DNA of 64,000 nt from NCBI RefSeq assembly GCF_001423845.1, contig NZ_LMPM01000001.1:1879398-1943397 (forward strand), given 5' to 3'. The stretch is from Sphingomonas sp. Leaf357 (GTDB lineage: Bacteria > Pseudomonadota > Alphaproteobacteria > Sphingomonadales > Sphingomonadaceae). A program made the translations under genes and the position numbers. The notes under the pieces were generated by a model, which saw nothing but the letters and a program-made list of their open reading frames with translations, did not search any database and was not told the DNA's origin. Shown piece after piece: positions 16,189 through 24,111 of the stretch. The first letter of the stretch is position 1. Each line of letters starts with the position of its first letter.

Positions 16189-17057
16189 AGCACGTCTTCT
16201 CGGTCAAGATCGGGCCGGTCGGGTTTCGCGTCGGCGCCGACTGGCGCGCGCCGATCGCGCAACTGGCCGATCTTTATGCGGGCTATCCCCGGCCCGACGA
16301 CGGCGTGCCCGATTTCACCGTGCGCTTGTTCGCCGCGCGGCCGTGGCGGCGCTTCGTGCGCCCGGCGGTGATGATCGGCGGTGATTTCGTGCTGCCCGAG
16401 GCCGCGCCGCTGCCGCTTGCGCAGGGGCTGCTCGCGGCGGAGATGGGGATGAACCTGCAGATGGCGCTCGGGCAGCGGCGCTATCTGCTGCTGCACGCCT
16501 CGGCGGTCGAGCGGGATGGGCGGGCGCTGTTGATGACCGGCGTGTCGGGCGCGGGCAAGTCCACGCTCGCGGCGCTCCTCTCGCTGCGCGGCTGGCGGCT
16601 GATGGGCGACGAATTCGCCTTGCTCGATCCGGCGACCGGGCTGATCCACGCCTTTCCGCGCCTCGTGAGTCTGAAGAACACGGCGATCGGCGTGGTCGAA
16701 CGCGCCGCGCCGGAGCGCCGGTTCGGGCCGTTGCTCGCAGGCACGCCGAAGGGCGACATCCGCCATCTCGTGCCCGATGCGGCTGCGGTCGCGGCGATGC
16801 AGGTGCCCGCGCGACCGACCTTGATCCTGTTCCCCAGCTTCGGGTTCGATCCGGCGCAGCGCGAGATATCGCACAGCGAGGCGTTCGTCCGGCTGACCCA
16901 GGCATCGACCAACTATGTCTCGCTCGGCGAGCGCGGCTTTGCGGCGCTGACCGGACTGGTGAAGAATACGCCCGCGCTGGCGATCGATTATCCCGATACC
17001 GACAGCGCGATCGCGCAGGTCGAAGCCGTCTGGGAAGCCCTGGGGGAAAAGCTGTGA
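16185..17057 (+). CDS. HprK-related kinase A
   Basis: A 290-residue P-loop kinase related to HPr(Ser) kinase. Walker A TGVSGAGKST is at 118-127, preceded by LLLHASAVERDGRALL (His104) and followed by GWRLMGDEFALLD with an acidic Walker-B-like GDE. HprK-type enzymes phosphorylate Ser on a protein; related kinases in lasso peptide clusters phosphorylate the peptide precursor. There is no HPr/PTS gene nearby. ATG 16185 overlaps the PqqD stop by 4 nt and its own stop overlaps the nucleotidyltransferase start. Target unknown. Confidence 0.88.
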   Translation: MKHVFSVKIGPVGFRVGADWRAPIAQLADLYAGYPRPDDGVPDFTVRLFAARPWRRFVRPAVMIGGDFVLPEAAPLPLAQGLLAAEMGMNLQMALGQRRYLLLHASAVERDGRALLMTGVSGAGKSTLAALLSLRGWRLMGDEFALLDPATGLIHAFPRLVSLKNTAIGVVERAAPERRFGPLLAGTPKGDIRHLVPDAAAVAAMQVPARPTLILFPSFGFDPAQREISHSEAFVRLTQASTNYVSLGERGFAALTGLVKNTPALAIDYPDTDSAIAQVEAVWEALGEKL

Positions 17058-18055
17058 ACGACGGCTGGCTCCTGGCGCGCGCGCTGCGTCTGCCCGGCCA
17101 GACGCTGGCGTTGGACGCGGCGGGTTGGACCGACCTGCTCGCCATCGCGCGGGCCGAACAGATGATCGGCACGCTCGCGCATCGGCTGAACGGGCTGAAG
17201 CTGCCGAGCGCGGTGCAGCGCATTCTGGAGGATGCCCGCGCCTCCGCCGACCAGGGCCGATCCGTCGCCTTGTGGGAGGCGGAGGTCGCGCGGCGCGTGC
17301 TGACGCCGATCGGTGTGCCGGTCGTGCTGCTGAAGGGCACCGCCTTCGTCGCCGCCGGGCTGAGGGCGGGGCAGGGGCGGTCGATCGGCGATCTCGATAT
17401 CCTCGTGCCGCGCGATGATATCGATCGGGTCGAGGCGGCGTTGCTCGCGAGCGGTTGGGAATGGGTGAAGCCCGATCCGTACGACGACGCATATTATCGC
17501 CGCTGGATGCACGAGCTTCCCCCTTTGATCCATCGCGACCGCGACCGGATGATCGACGTCCACCACACCATCCTGCCGCTGACCGCGCGGATCACGCCCG
17601 ATGCGGCGGCGCTGCTGGCGGACAGCGTGGAGATCGCGCCGGGCCTGCGCACCCTGTCCGCCAACGACATGCTGGTCCACGCCGCGGCGCACCTGTTCGC
17701 CGATGGCGATCTGGCCGGCGGCATGCGGAACCTGTGGGACGTGCATTGCCTGGTCGAGGAATACGGTACGGAAGGGCTGGCCGCGCGGGCCGCGCATCAC
17801 GGGCTGGCGAAGGAAACGGCGCACGCGCTGCGTCTCGCGGCGGCGCTGTACGGCGAGGTCGCCAGGATCGGGCTCGTCGATTGGCTATACCTGCGCCGCA
17901 TCACCGCCCGCGATGGCTGGGGCTGGCCGACCCGCCCGGTTGCGCGCCAGGCCTTCTATGTCCGTTCGCACTGGTTGCGCATGCCGCCGACGATGCTCGC
18001 GCGGCATCTGTGGACGAAGTGGCGCAAGGGCGGCGCCGGCCCGTCGGCGGGATGA
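17054..18055 (+). CDS. Nucleotidyltransferase family protein (PF14907-like) of the HPr-rel-A locus
   Basis: A 333-residue protein. The nucleotidyltransferase core has VVLLKGTAFVAAGL (Lys94-Gly95) and SIGDLDILVPRDD with the paired Asp113/Asp115 expected to bind metal, followed by a helical C-terminal half (HAAAHLFADGDLAGGMRNLWDVHCLVEEYG). Uses GTG 17054, overlapping the kinase stop by 4 nt. It would transfer a nucleotide or phosphate to the system's target. The same family recurs in the EPS locus (51602-52771). The target is unknown. Confidence 0.82.
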   Translation: MNDGWLLARALRLPGQTLALDAAGWTDLLAIARAEQMIGTLAHRLNGLKLPSAVQRILEDARASADQGRSVALWEAEVARRVLTPIGVPVVLLKGTAFVAAGLRAGQGRSIGDLDILVPRDDIDRVEAALLASGWEWVKPDPYDDAYYRRWMHELPPLIHRDRDRMIDVHHTILPLTARITPDAAALLADSVEIAPGLRTLSANDMLVHAAAHLFADGDLAGGMRNLWDVHCLVEEYGTEGLAARAAHHGLAKETAHALRLAAALYGEVARIGLVDWLYLRRITARDGWGWPTRPVARQAFYVRSHWLRMPPTMLARHLWTKWRKGGAGPSAG

Positions 18056-18167
18056 ATGCAAGATGACCGATAGCTTTCAATAAGCTGTCAGGAGAATTCA
18101 GCCGCTCGACATCCGTATAGTTTTAATACCCGTCCTATCTGGTTGAATGGAAGAGGACGGACTGATC

Positions 18168-18374
18168 ATGGCTAACCGACGCTGGACCGACGAAGACGTC
18201 GAGGATTTGCGCCACCGTGTCGCAGCCGGGCAAAGTGTTCGCGATATCGCGATCGATATCATGCGATCGCAGGAAGCGACGCGCGCGCGCATGCAGACTC
18301 TAGGCCTCACCAAGCCGCGCGCCTTCAAGGGCGAACGCATTTTATGCGGGGCGTCCGAAGATGCGGAACAATAA
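18168..18374 (+). CDS. Small HTH-like protein
   Basis: A 68-residue protein, MANRRWTDEDVEDLRHRVAAGQSVRDIAIDIMRSQEATRARMQTLGL..., whose predicted helices and WTDEDVEDLRHRVAAGQS pattern look like a Myb/SANT- or GcrA-type DNA-binding helix-turn-helix. ATG 18168 follows AGAGGA; an upstream ATG at 18147 is weaker. It may be a small regulator, but no target is evident. The 112 nt before it, after the nucleotidyltransferase stop, contains only a likely promoter. Confidence 0.65.
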   Translation: MANRRWTDEDVEDLRHRVAAGQSVRDIAIDIMRSQEATRARMQTLGLTKPRAFKGERILCGASEDAEQ

Positions 18375-18419
18375 TCGCAAGTCCCTGTTACACCCCCGTT
18401 ACAAACAGGGAGAGACTCA

Positions 18420-18740
18420 ATGACCGACTATAGAAACGATCGTGAAACCGTAGTGGTGAAGAAGCGTAGCGGCGGCACGATCATCGCGATCGTTGTGGTC
18501 GCCGCTCTGGTGATCGTCGGCCTGCTGTTCGCCACCGGCTTCTGGAGCGCCGACGTGACCAAGACCGGCGCGCTACCGGAAGTATCGGTCAAGGGCGGCG
18601 AACTCCCGAAGGTCGATCTGGATTCGAAGGAAGTCGTCGTCGGCACCAAGAAGACCGAAGTCGACGTTCCCAAGGTGAAGACCGAAAAGGAAACGCTCAG
18701 CGTTCCGACCGTCGGCGTGAAGGACAATGGCGAGAAGTAA
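18420..18740 (+). CDS. Single-pass membrane protein with Val/Lys-rich periplasmic repeats
   Basis: A 106-residue protein with a basic N-terminus, one TM helix at about 19-41 (GGTIIAIVVVAALVIVGLLFATGFW), and a periplasmic segment of repeated VxVP/VxVK-type motifs (LPEVSVKGG, LPKVDLDSK, VDVPKVKTE, LSVPTVGVK). The start follows GGGAGAG. It is followed by a strong bidirectional-type terminator. No family is recognised; function unknown. Confidence 0.75.
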   Translation: MTDYRNDRETVVVKKRSGGTIIAIVVVAALVIVGLLFATGFWSADVTKTGALPEVSVKGGELPKVDLDSKEVVVGTKKTEVDVPKVKTEKETLSVPTVGVKDNGEK

Positions 18741-18764
18741 GCATTCGCCATCTTTTTGATAACG

Positions 18765-18794
18765 GGGCCTCCACCACGCGGTGGGGGCCCTTTT
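18765..18794 (+). terminator. Rho-independent terminator between convergent genes
   Basis: GGGCCTCCACC (18765-18775), loop ACGC, and GGTGGGGGCCC (18780-18790) form an 11-bp stem with one G-U pair, followed by TTTT. It ends the 18420-18740 transcript; gph converges from the other side with its stop at 18799. Confidence 0.85.
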
Positions 18795-18798
18795 CGTA

Positions 18799-19482
18799 TC
18801 AGGCGAGCCGCTCCAATGTCGGGATCAGCTCGTCATACTTCTGGATCACCGCGTCGGCACCGAGTTCCTCGACCGGCTGCATCAGAAATCCGAAGCCGAC
18901 CGCGATGCCGGGGATGCCCGCATTCTTCGCCGCCATGATATCGTAGATCGAATCGCCGACGAATGCCGCGCGGGTCGTCCCCACCTCGCCGCCGCAGCGC
19001 CGGATCATCTCGTCGATCGGCGCGCGGTGCGGTTTCGAGAATCCCTTGCCCATCGTGTCGCCCCCGATCAGCGCGGCGAAGCGGTCGCGCAGGCCGAGAT
19101 CGCCGAGCAATTTCGCCGCGAACGCCTCGAACTTATTGGTCACGATCGCCGTCTTGACGCCCATCGCATCGAACCGGTCGAGCACGTCCAGCGCACCGGG
19201 ATAGGGGTGCGAATGAACCGAAATGTGCGCCTCGTAATAGCCGAGCATGCGCTTGTAGAGCGTGCGAAACTCGTCCGCGTCGCAGCCGCCGGTCGCCTCC
19301 AGCCCGAGCGTCAGCATGTGCTTGGCACCGCCGCCGATCATCGTCTTGACCTTGTCGATGCTCAGCGTCGGCCGACCGGCAAAGGCGAGCGTATCGTTGA
19401 CCGCCGCGGTCAGGTCGCCGCTGGTATCGAGGAAGGTGCCGTCGAGATCGAAGCCGACGATGGCGAATGAAAAATGCGTCAT
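18799..19482 (-). CDS. gph: Phosphoglycolate phosphatase (HAD family)
   Basis: A 227-residue HAD phosphatase. Motif I FDLDGTFLDTSGDL (Asp12/Asp14) and motif IV FVGDSIYDIMAAKNAG, with TIVTNKFEAFAAKLL as motif II. Length and the SGDLTAAVNDTL region fit Gph, which removes 2-phosphoglycolate; other HAD substrates are possible. Start ATG 19482; an upstream in-frame ATG is possible. It is divergent from glmU with only about 60 bp between starts, so the promoters overlap. Confidence 0.8.
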   Translation of the reverse strand: MTHFSFAIVGFDLDGTFLDTSGDLTAAVNDTLAFAGRPTLSIDKVKTMIGGGAKHMLTLGLEATGGCDADEFRTLYKRMLGYYEAHISVHSHPYPGALDVLDRFDAMGVKTAIVTNKFEAFAAKLLGDLGLRDRFAALIGGDTMGKGFSKPHRAPIDEMIRRCGGEVGTTRAAFVGDSIYDIMAAKNAGIPGIAVGFGFLMQPVEELGADAVIQKYDELIPTLERLA

Positions 19483-19543
19483 GATCGCCAACCCTGACAG
19501 CATCGCTCTGGAAATGGCAATATGGTCGTGGCAGGGCAGGGGC

Positions 19544-20926
19544 ATGAGCCAGCCCCCCCTGAGCCGACCGCCCCTGAGCCGTCCGATCGCCGCGATCGTC
19601 CTCGCCGCCGGCAAGGGCACGCGCATGAAATCCGATCTGCACAAGGTGCTCCATCCGATCGCCGGGCGCCCGATGCTGCTGCATCTGGCGGCGTCGGTGG
19701 CGGAGCTGGGGGCGGAGCGCACCGTTGTCGTCACCGGCGCGGGGCGCGAACAGGTCGAGGCGGCGGTTGCGCCGCTCGGCATCGCGACGGCCGTGCAGGC
19801 CGATCAGCTCGGCACCGCGCACGCCGTGTTGCAGGCGGAGGCTGCGCTGGCTGGCTTCGAAGGCGACGTGTTGATCCTCTATGGCGACGTGCCGCTTGTC
19901 TCGACGGAGACGATGCGGCGCATGCTCGATATGTTGCAGGCCGAGGATGCGCCGACCGTGGTCGTGCTGGGCTTCCGGCCGGACGTGCCGGCTGCCTACG
20001 GGCGGATCATTGCCGATGGGGATGGCCGGATCGTCAAGATGGTCGAGGCGAAGGATGCGTCGCCTTCCGAACTGGCCGAAACCTTGTGCAATTCGGGGTT
20101 GATGGCCGTGCGTTCGGCGGACCTGTTCCGGTTGCTCGCCAAGGTCGGCAATGACAATGCGGCGGGCGAATATTATCTGCCCGACGTGGTAATGCTCGCG
20201 CAGGGAGAGGGTGGCTTCTCGGTCGTGACCGAAACCGACGCGGACGAGGTTGCCGGCGTCAACAGCCGTGCGGAACTGGCGACGGTGGAGGCAAGCTGGC
20301 AGGTCAAGCGCCGCGCCGCCGCGATGGCAGACGGCGTCACGCTGATCGCGCCCGAAACCGTGTGGTTCGCCCATGACACGCGGATCGGGCGCGACGTGGT
20401 GATCGAACCCAACGTCTTCTTCGGCCCCGGCGTGACCATCGCCGACGGCGCGACGATCCGCGCCTTCTGCCATATCGAGGGCGCGAGCGTCGGTGCGCAG
20501 GCGGAGGTCGGCCCATATGCCCGGCTGCGGCCCGGCGCGGTGATGGGCGCGAAATCGAAGATCGGCAATTTCGTCGAGATGAAGAAGGCGGTACTGGGCG
20601 AAGGTGCCAAGGCCAACCATCTGTCGTATCTCGGCGACGCGGAGGTCGGCGCGGGCGCGAATATCGGCGCGGGAACGATCACCTGCAACTATGACGGTTT
20701 CTTCAAATACAGGACGGTGATCGGCGCAGGCGCTTTCGTCGGATCGAACAGCGCCCTGGTCGCCCCGGTGTCGATCGGCGCGGGCGCGATCGTGGCGGCG
20801 GGGTCGGTCGTGACGGCGAATGTCGAAGCGGACGCATTGTGTCTCGTCCGTCCCGTACAGACGTCCAAACCCGGCTGGGCGAAGCGCTTCCGCGACGCGA
20901 TGCGCGCGAAGAAGTCTGGCAGATGA
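19544..20926 (+). CDS. glmU: Bifunctional GlcN-1-P acetyltransferase / GlcNAc-1-P uridyltransferase
   Basis: A 460-residue enzyme making UDP-GlcNAc. The N-terminal uridyltransferase has LAAGKGTRMKSDLHKVLH (about 20-37) and GDVPLVS; the C-terminal left-handed beta-helix (about 250-440) has hexapeptide repeats and the acetyltransferase region NFVEMKKAVLGEGAKANHLSYLGDAEVG. Start ATG 19544 follows GGCAGGGG; frames extending to 19262 lie over gph. glmS lies about 0.75 kb downstream, separated by a toxin-antitoxin pair. Supplies UDP-GlcNAc for peptidoglycan, LPS and EPS. Confidence 0.95.
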   Translation: MSQPPLSRPPLSRPIAAIVLAAGKGTRMKSDLHKVLHPIAGRPMLLHLAASVAELGAERTVVVTGAGREQVEAAVAPLGIATAVQADQLGTAHAVLQAEAALAGFEGDVLILYGDVPLVSTETMRRMLDMLQAEDAPTVVVLGFRPDVPAAYGRIIADGDGRIVKMVEAKDASPSELAETLCNSGLMAVRSADLFRLLAKVGNDNAAGEYYLPDVVMLAQGEGGFSVVTETDADEVAGVNSRAELATVEASWQVKRRAAAMADGVTLIAPETVWFAHDTRIGRDVVIEPNVFFGPGVTIADGATIRAFCHIEGASVGAQAEVGPYARLRPGAVMGAKSKIGNFVEMKKAVLGEGAKANHLSYLGDAEVGAGANIGAGTITCNYDGFFKYRTVIGAGAFVGSNSALVAPVSIGAGAIVAAGSVVTANVEADALCLVRPVQTSKPGWAKRFRDAMRAKKSGR

Positions 20927-20951
20927 TATCGCGATATGATATCGGCATATC
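20926..20951. promoter_or_regulatory. Palindromic operator before the toxin-antitoxin pair
   Basis: ATATCGCGATAT (20926-20937) is a perfect 12-bp palindrome overlapping the glmU stop. It is followed by a second related half-site set (GATATCGGCATATC) up to the antitoxin start. AT-rich tandem palindromes like this are typical of autoregulated toxin-antitoxin operators bound by RHH antitoxins. Confidence 0.65.
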
Positions 20952-21296
20952 ATGCGCACGCTGATCGACCTTCCCGAAGACGATATGAAGTGGCTTGACC
21001 GCAAGGCGGCCGAGCAGGGCAGGTCGCGCGCTGCTCTCGTCCGTGAGGCAGTGTCCAACTATCGCGCCGGGTCGAAGCCGGTAGAAGACATGAGTTGGCT
21101 GGACGACGCTTTCGGGATCTGGAAGCATCGAACGGATATCGGAGATGCGGTCGAGTGGCAGCGACGGGAACGCGCAAGTTGGACGCGGCCTTGGGACCAC
21201 GACTACGAAGATGTGAAAGCAGAATTTCCTGATCTGTTCGACGAAGAGGACGATCGGCAGCGCGCAATCTATCTCGCGAAGCAAAAAAAGCCGTGA
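20952..21296 (+). CDS. Ribbon-helix-helix antitoxin
   Basis: A 114-residue protein. The N-terminal ribbon-helix-helix (MRTLIDLPEDDMKWLDRKAAEQGRSRAALVREAV, residues 1-34) resembles CopG-type antitoxins. The C-terminal 75 residues are acidic/aromatic (WKHRTDIGDAVEWQRRERASW, then DEEDD) and longer than a minimal RHH antitoxin; they probably wrap the toxin. The gene overlaps the PIN toxin start by 4 nt and lies immediately after the palindromic operator. The C-terminal extension could alternatively be a separate function. Confidence 0.8.
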   Translation: MRTLIDLPEDDMKWLDRKAAEQGRSRAALVREAVSNYRAGSKPVEDMSWLDDAFGIWKHRTDIGDAVEWQRRERASWTRPWDHDYEDVKAEFPDLFDEEDDRQRAIYLAKQKKP

Positions 21297-21661
21297 GCGC
21301 GATTTCTTTCGACAGCAATATTTTGATCGACGCGCTCAACGGCGAGGTGCGCGCGCACACCGAAATTGCCCGCGCGACCCAGCGCTGGATCAGCCGGGCG
21401 ACCTGGATCGAGGTGCTATCGAGGATCGAGGGCGACACGATGCCGGTGGTCTTGCGCTTTCTGGCAGGTTTCGAAATCGATGAACTCGACATCGAAATCG
21501 CCGATCGTGCCGCGGCCCTGCGCCGTGAGCGGCGTCGACTGAAGCTGCCGGATGCCGTGATTCTCGCGTCGGCCCAAGCGAACGGCCGTATCCTCGTTAC
21601 CCGCAATACCAAGGATTTTCCGGTCAACATGCCCGGCATCCGTATTCCCTACACCCTCTAG
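21293..21661 (+). CDS. VapC-like PIN-domain toxin
   Basis: A 122-residue PIN ribonuclease. Acidic metal-binding residues are in FDSNILID (Asp7), IEVLSRIEGD (Glu), LPDAVILASA (Asp) and NTKDFP (Asp). GTG start 21293 overlaps the antitoxin stop by 4 nt, giving a type II toxin-antitoxin operon. VapC-like toxins cleave tRNA or rRNA; the target here is unknown. It lies 16 nt before glmS, so the pair is embedded between two aminosugar genes. Confidence 0.85.
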   Translation: MSAISFDSNILIDALNGEVRAHTEIARATQRWISRATWIEVLSRIEGDTMPVVLRFLAGFEIDELDIEIADRAAALRRERRRLKLPDAVILASAQANGRILVTRNTKDFPVNMPGIRIPYTL

Positions 21662-21676
21662 CGTAAGAGACAGTCC

Positions 21677-23500
21677 ATGTGTGGCATCGTTGGCATCCTG
21701 AGCACTGAAGACGTCGCGGATCGCCTGCTCGACGGGCTCAAGCGGCTCGAATATCGCGGTTACGATTCGGCCGGCATCGCCACCGATCATGACGGGCAGA
21801 TCGATCGCCGCCGCGCGTCGGGCAAATTGGTCAACCTCGCCAAGGAACTCGCCGCCAATCCGCTGCCCGGCCATACCGGAATCGCGCACACTCGCTGGGC
21901 GACGCATGGCGGGCCGACGACCAACAATGCGCATCCGCATGCGACGGGCGAAGTGGCGGTCGTCCACAACGGCATCATCGAGAATTTCAAGCCGCTGCGC
22001 GACGAACTGATCGCGCGGGGCCGGACCTTCACCAGCGAGACCGATACCGAGGTCGTCGCGCATCTGATCAGCGAGAAGGTCGAGGCCGGAATGGCGCCGG
22101 CCGATGCGGTGCGCGAGGTTTTGCCGCGGCTGCACGGTGCGTTCGCGTTGGCGATCCTGTTCCGCCAGCATCCGGACCTGCTGATCGGCGCGCGCCTGGG
22201 CTCGCCCTTGGTAGTAGGCCATGGCGACGGCGAGATGTATCTCGGGTCGGACGCGCTCGCGCTCGCGCCGCTGACGCAGCGCATCTCCTATCTCGACGAA
22301 GGCGACTGGGTCGTGCTGACGCGCGACGGCGCACAGGTCTATGATCACGAGAATTCGCCGGTAGAGCGTGCGATCACGATCTCGGGCGTGACCGGCGATC
22401 TCGTGTCGAAGGGCAATCATCGGCATTACATGCTGAAGGAGATCTACGAACAGCCGATCGTCGTCGCGCAGACCCTGCGTTCGTACCTCCGGCGGATGGA
22501 GGAGCGCGTGACGCTGCCGATCCCCGAGTTCGATCTCTCCACGATCCGGCGCGTGACGATCGTCGCGTGCGGCACCAGCTTCTATGCCGGCATGGTCGCG
22601 AAATATTGGTTCGAGCAATTCGCCCGCGTGCCGGTCGATCTCGATGTCGCCTCCGAATTCCGCTACCGCGAGCCGGTGATGGAAGAGGGCGGCCTGGCCC
22701 TGTTCATCAGCCAGTCCGGCGAGACGGCCGACACGCTGGCGGCGCTGCGCCATGCTCGCGCCGAGGGGCAGACGATCGCAGTGGTCGTCAACGTGCCGAC
22801 CAGCTCGATGGCGCGCGAGGCGGACATCCTGCTCCCCACGCATGCCGGACCGGAGATCGGTGTCGCCTCGACCAAGGCCTTCACATGCCAACTCGCCGTA
22901 TTGGCGGCGCTCGCCGCCAATCTCGCCCGCGCCAAGGGCAAGCTCGACACCGCGTCCGAGAAGGCGATCGTCAAGCATCTGGCCGAGGCACCCGCCGCGC
23001 TGAACGGGGCGCTCGCTTATGACGAGGCGATCGAGGCAATGGCGCACAACATCGCCGGCGCGCGCGACGTGCTGTATCTCGGGCGCGGCACGGATTATCC
23101 GCTGGCGCTGGAAGGCGCACTGAAACTCAAGGAGATCAGCTATATCCATGCGGAAGGTTATGCCGCGGGCGAGATGAAGCACGGCCCGATCGCCTTGATC
23201 GACGAGAACGTGCCGGTGATCGTCATCGCACCTTCGGGTCCGCTATTCGACAAGACCGTGAGCAACATGCAGGAGGTGCAGGCGCGCGGCGGCAAGGTCG
23301 TGCTGATCAGCGATTATGACGGCATCCAGGCTGCGGGCGAGGGCTGTATGGCGACGATCACCATGCCCAAGGTCCACCCGCTGATCGCGCCTTTGGTCTA
23401 TGCAGTACCGGTGCAATTGCTCGCGTATCACGTCGCGGTGATCAAGGGCACCGATGTCGATCAACCGCGCAATCTGGCGAAATCGGTGACGGTGGAGTGA
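21677..23500 (+). CDS. glmS: Glutamine-fructose-6-phosphate aminotransferase
   Basis: A 607-residue enzyme making glucosamine-6-phosphate, the first step to UDP-GlcNAc. Cys2 (MCGIVGILS) is the glutaminase nucleophile; HTRWATHG and the glutamine site follow. The two SIS domains contain ACGTSFYAGMVAKYW, SQSGETADT and the C-terminal KSVTVE. No glmS ribozyme-like leader can fit in the 16 nt after the toxin gene. The product feeds glmU. Confidence 0.96.
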   Translation: MCGIVGILSTEDVADRLLDGLKRLEYRGYDSAGIATDHDGQIDRRRASGKLVNLAKELAANPLPGHTGIAHTRWATHGGPTTNNAHPHATGEVAVVHNGIIENFKPLRDELIARGRTFTSETDTEVVAHLISEKVEAGMAPADAVREVLPRLHGAFALAILFRQHPDLLIGARLGSPLVVGHGDGEMYLGSDALALAPLTQRISYLDEGDWVVLTRDGAQVYDHENSPVERAITISGVTGDLVSKGNHRHYMLKEIYEQPIVVAQTLRSYLRRMEERVTLPIPEFDLSTIRRVTIVACGTSFYAGMVAKYWFEQFARVPVDLDVASEFRYREPVMEEGGLALFISQSGETADTLAALRHARAEGQTIAVVVNVPTSSMAREADILLPTHAGPEIGVASTKAFTCQLAVLAALAANLARAKGKLDTASEKAIVKHLAEAPAALNGALAYDEAIEAMAHNIAGARDVLYLGRGTDYPLALEGALKLKEISYIHAEGYAAGEMKHGPIALIDENVPVIVIAPSGPLFDKTVSNMQEVQARGGKVVLISDYDGIQAAGEGCMATITMPKVHPLIAPLVYAVPVQLLAYHVAVIKGTDVDQPRNLAKSVTVE

Positions 23501-23507
23501 GGCTGGC

Positions 23508-23873
23508 CTAGAGCGTGCGCACCGCGATCTGCTTGCGACGCCGGAAGCGGTAGTAATGCGGCGAGTTCCATCGCGCGGCGAGAATGACGGCCAGCGCGGG
23601 CAGGATCGTGATCGCAATGTCGATCGCCGCCTCACCCGATAGCAGTGGCCAGCCCGGGACCAGATTGCGGATGAAATCGAACGCTTCGTTGATCAGTTCG
23701 AGCACGAGGACGATCCCCAGCGGCAGCCAGGATCCGAGCGGCCGCCGAAGGATCCAGCCGAAGCCGAACGTCAGCGCCAGCCCCAGGATCAGGTGGATAT
23801 CGTGGTGGGACAGATCCAGCGTGGCCGACAGCCAGACCTTGAAAGTTTCCCAGTCGAGGACGATCGCGAACAT
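23508..23873 (-). CDS. Small membrane protein of unknown function
   Basis: A 121-residue protein with about three hydrophobic segments (LILGLALTFGFGWIL, LPLGIVLVLELINEAFDFI, AAIDIAITILPALAVILAA) and a basic C-terminus (RFRRRKQIAVRTL). The ELINEAFDFI...DIAITI pattern recalls VanZ-like proteins but is too weak to assign. It converges on glmS and is divergent from the EPS priming transferase. Confidence 0.6.
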   Translation of the reverse strand: MFAIVLDWETFKVWLSATLDLSHHDIHLILGLALTFGFGWILRRPLGSWLPLGIVLVLELINEAFDFIRNLVPGWPLLSGEAAIDIAITILPALAVILAARWNSPHYYRFRRRKQIAVRTL

Positions 23874-24111
23874 CGCCTGCCCTTGGTGAATTCCGGCGAT
23901 GGCGTCCAGCGTTTCGGGGCAGGACCCTCAGATCGGGCGTCTCGTTGCGCGGATAGGCGGCAATCGACCGGCTTCCATCCTATCGACCTCTCAACCGCTT
24001 GCGGAACGGTCGCGTCGCGGGGTAAGGGCGGCGTGGTGGACTGACGGGTATCGCCACGGCTGGCGCGCGATCGATGTTATTTGTCTATCGCCCTGTATCG
24101 AGGTGGATTTC

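Noticed and set aside
19133..21058. 641-residue open frame antisense to glmU
   Set aside because: Lies opposite glmU and gph; the translation has no domain and the real genes are well supported.
21661..21677. glmS ribozyme or riboswitch leader
   Set aside because: Only 15 bases separate the toxin stop from the glmS start, too short for such an element.
21416..23182. 588-residue open frame antisense to glmS
   Set aside because: Shadow of glmS on the other strand with compositionally odd protein and no start signal or family.
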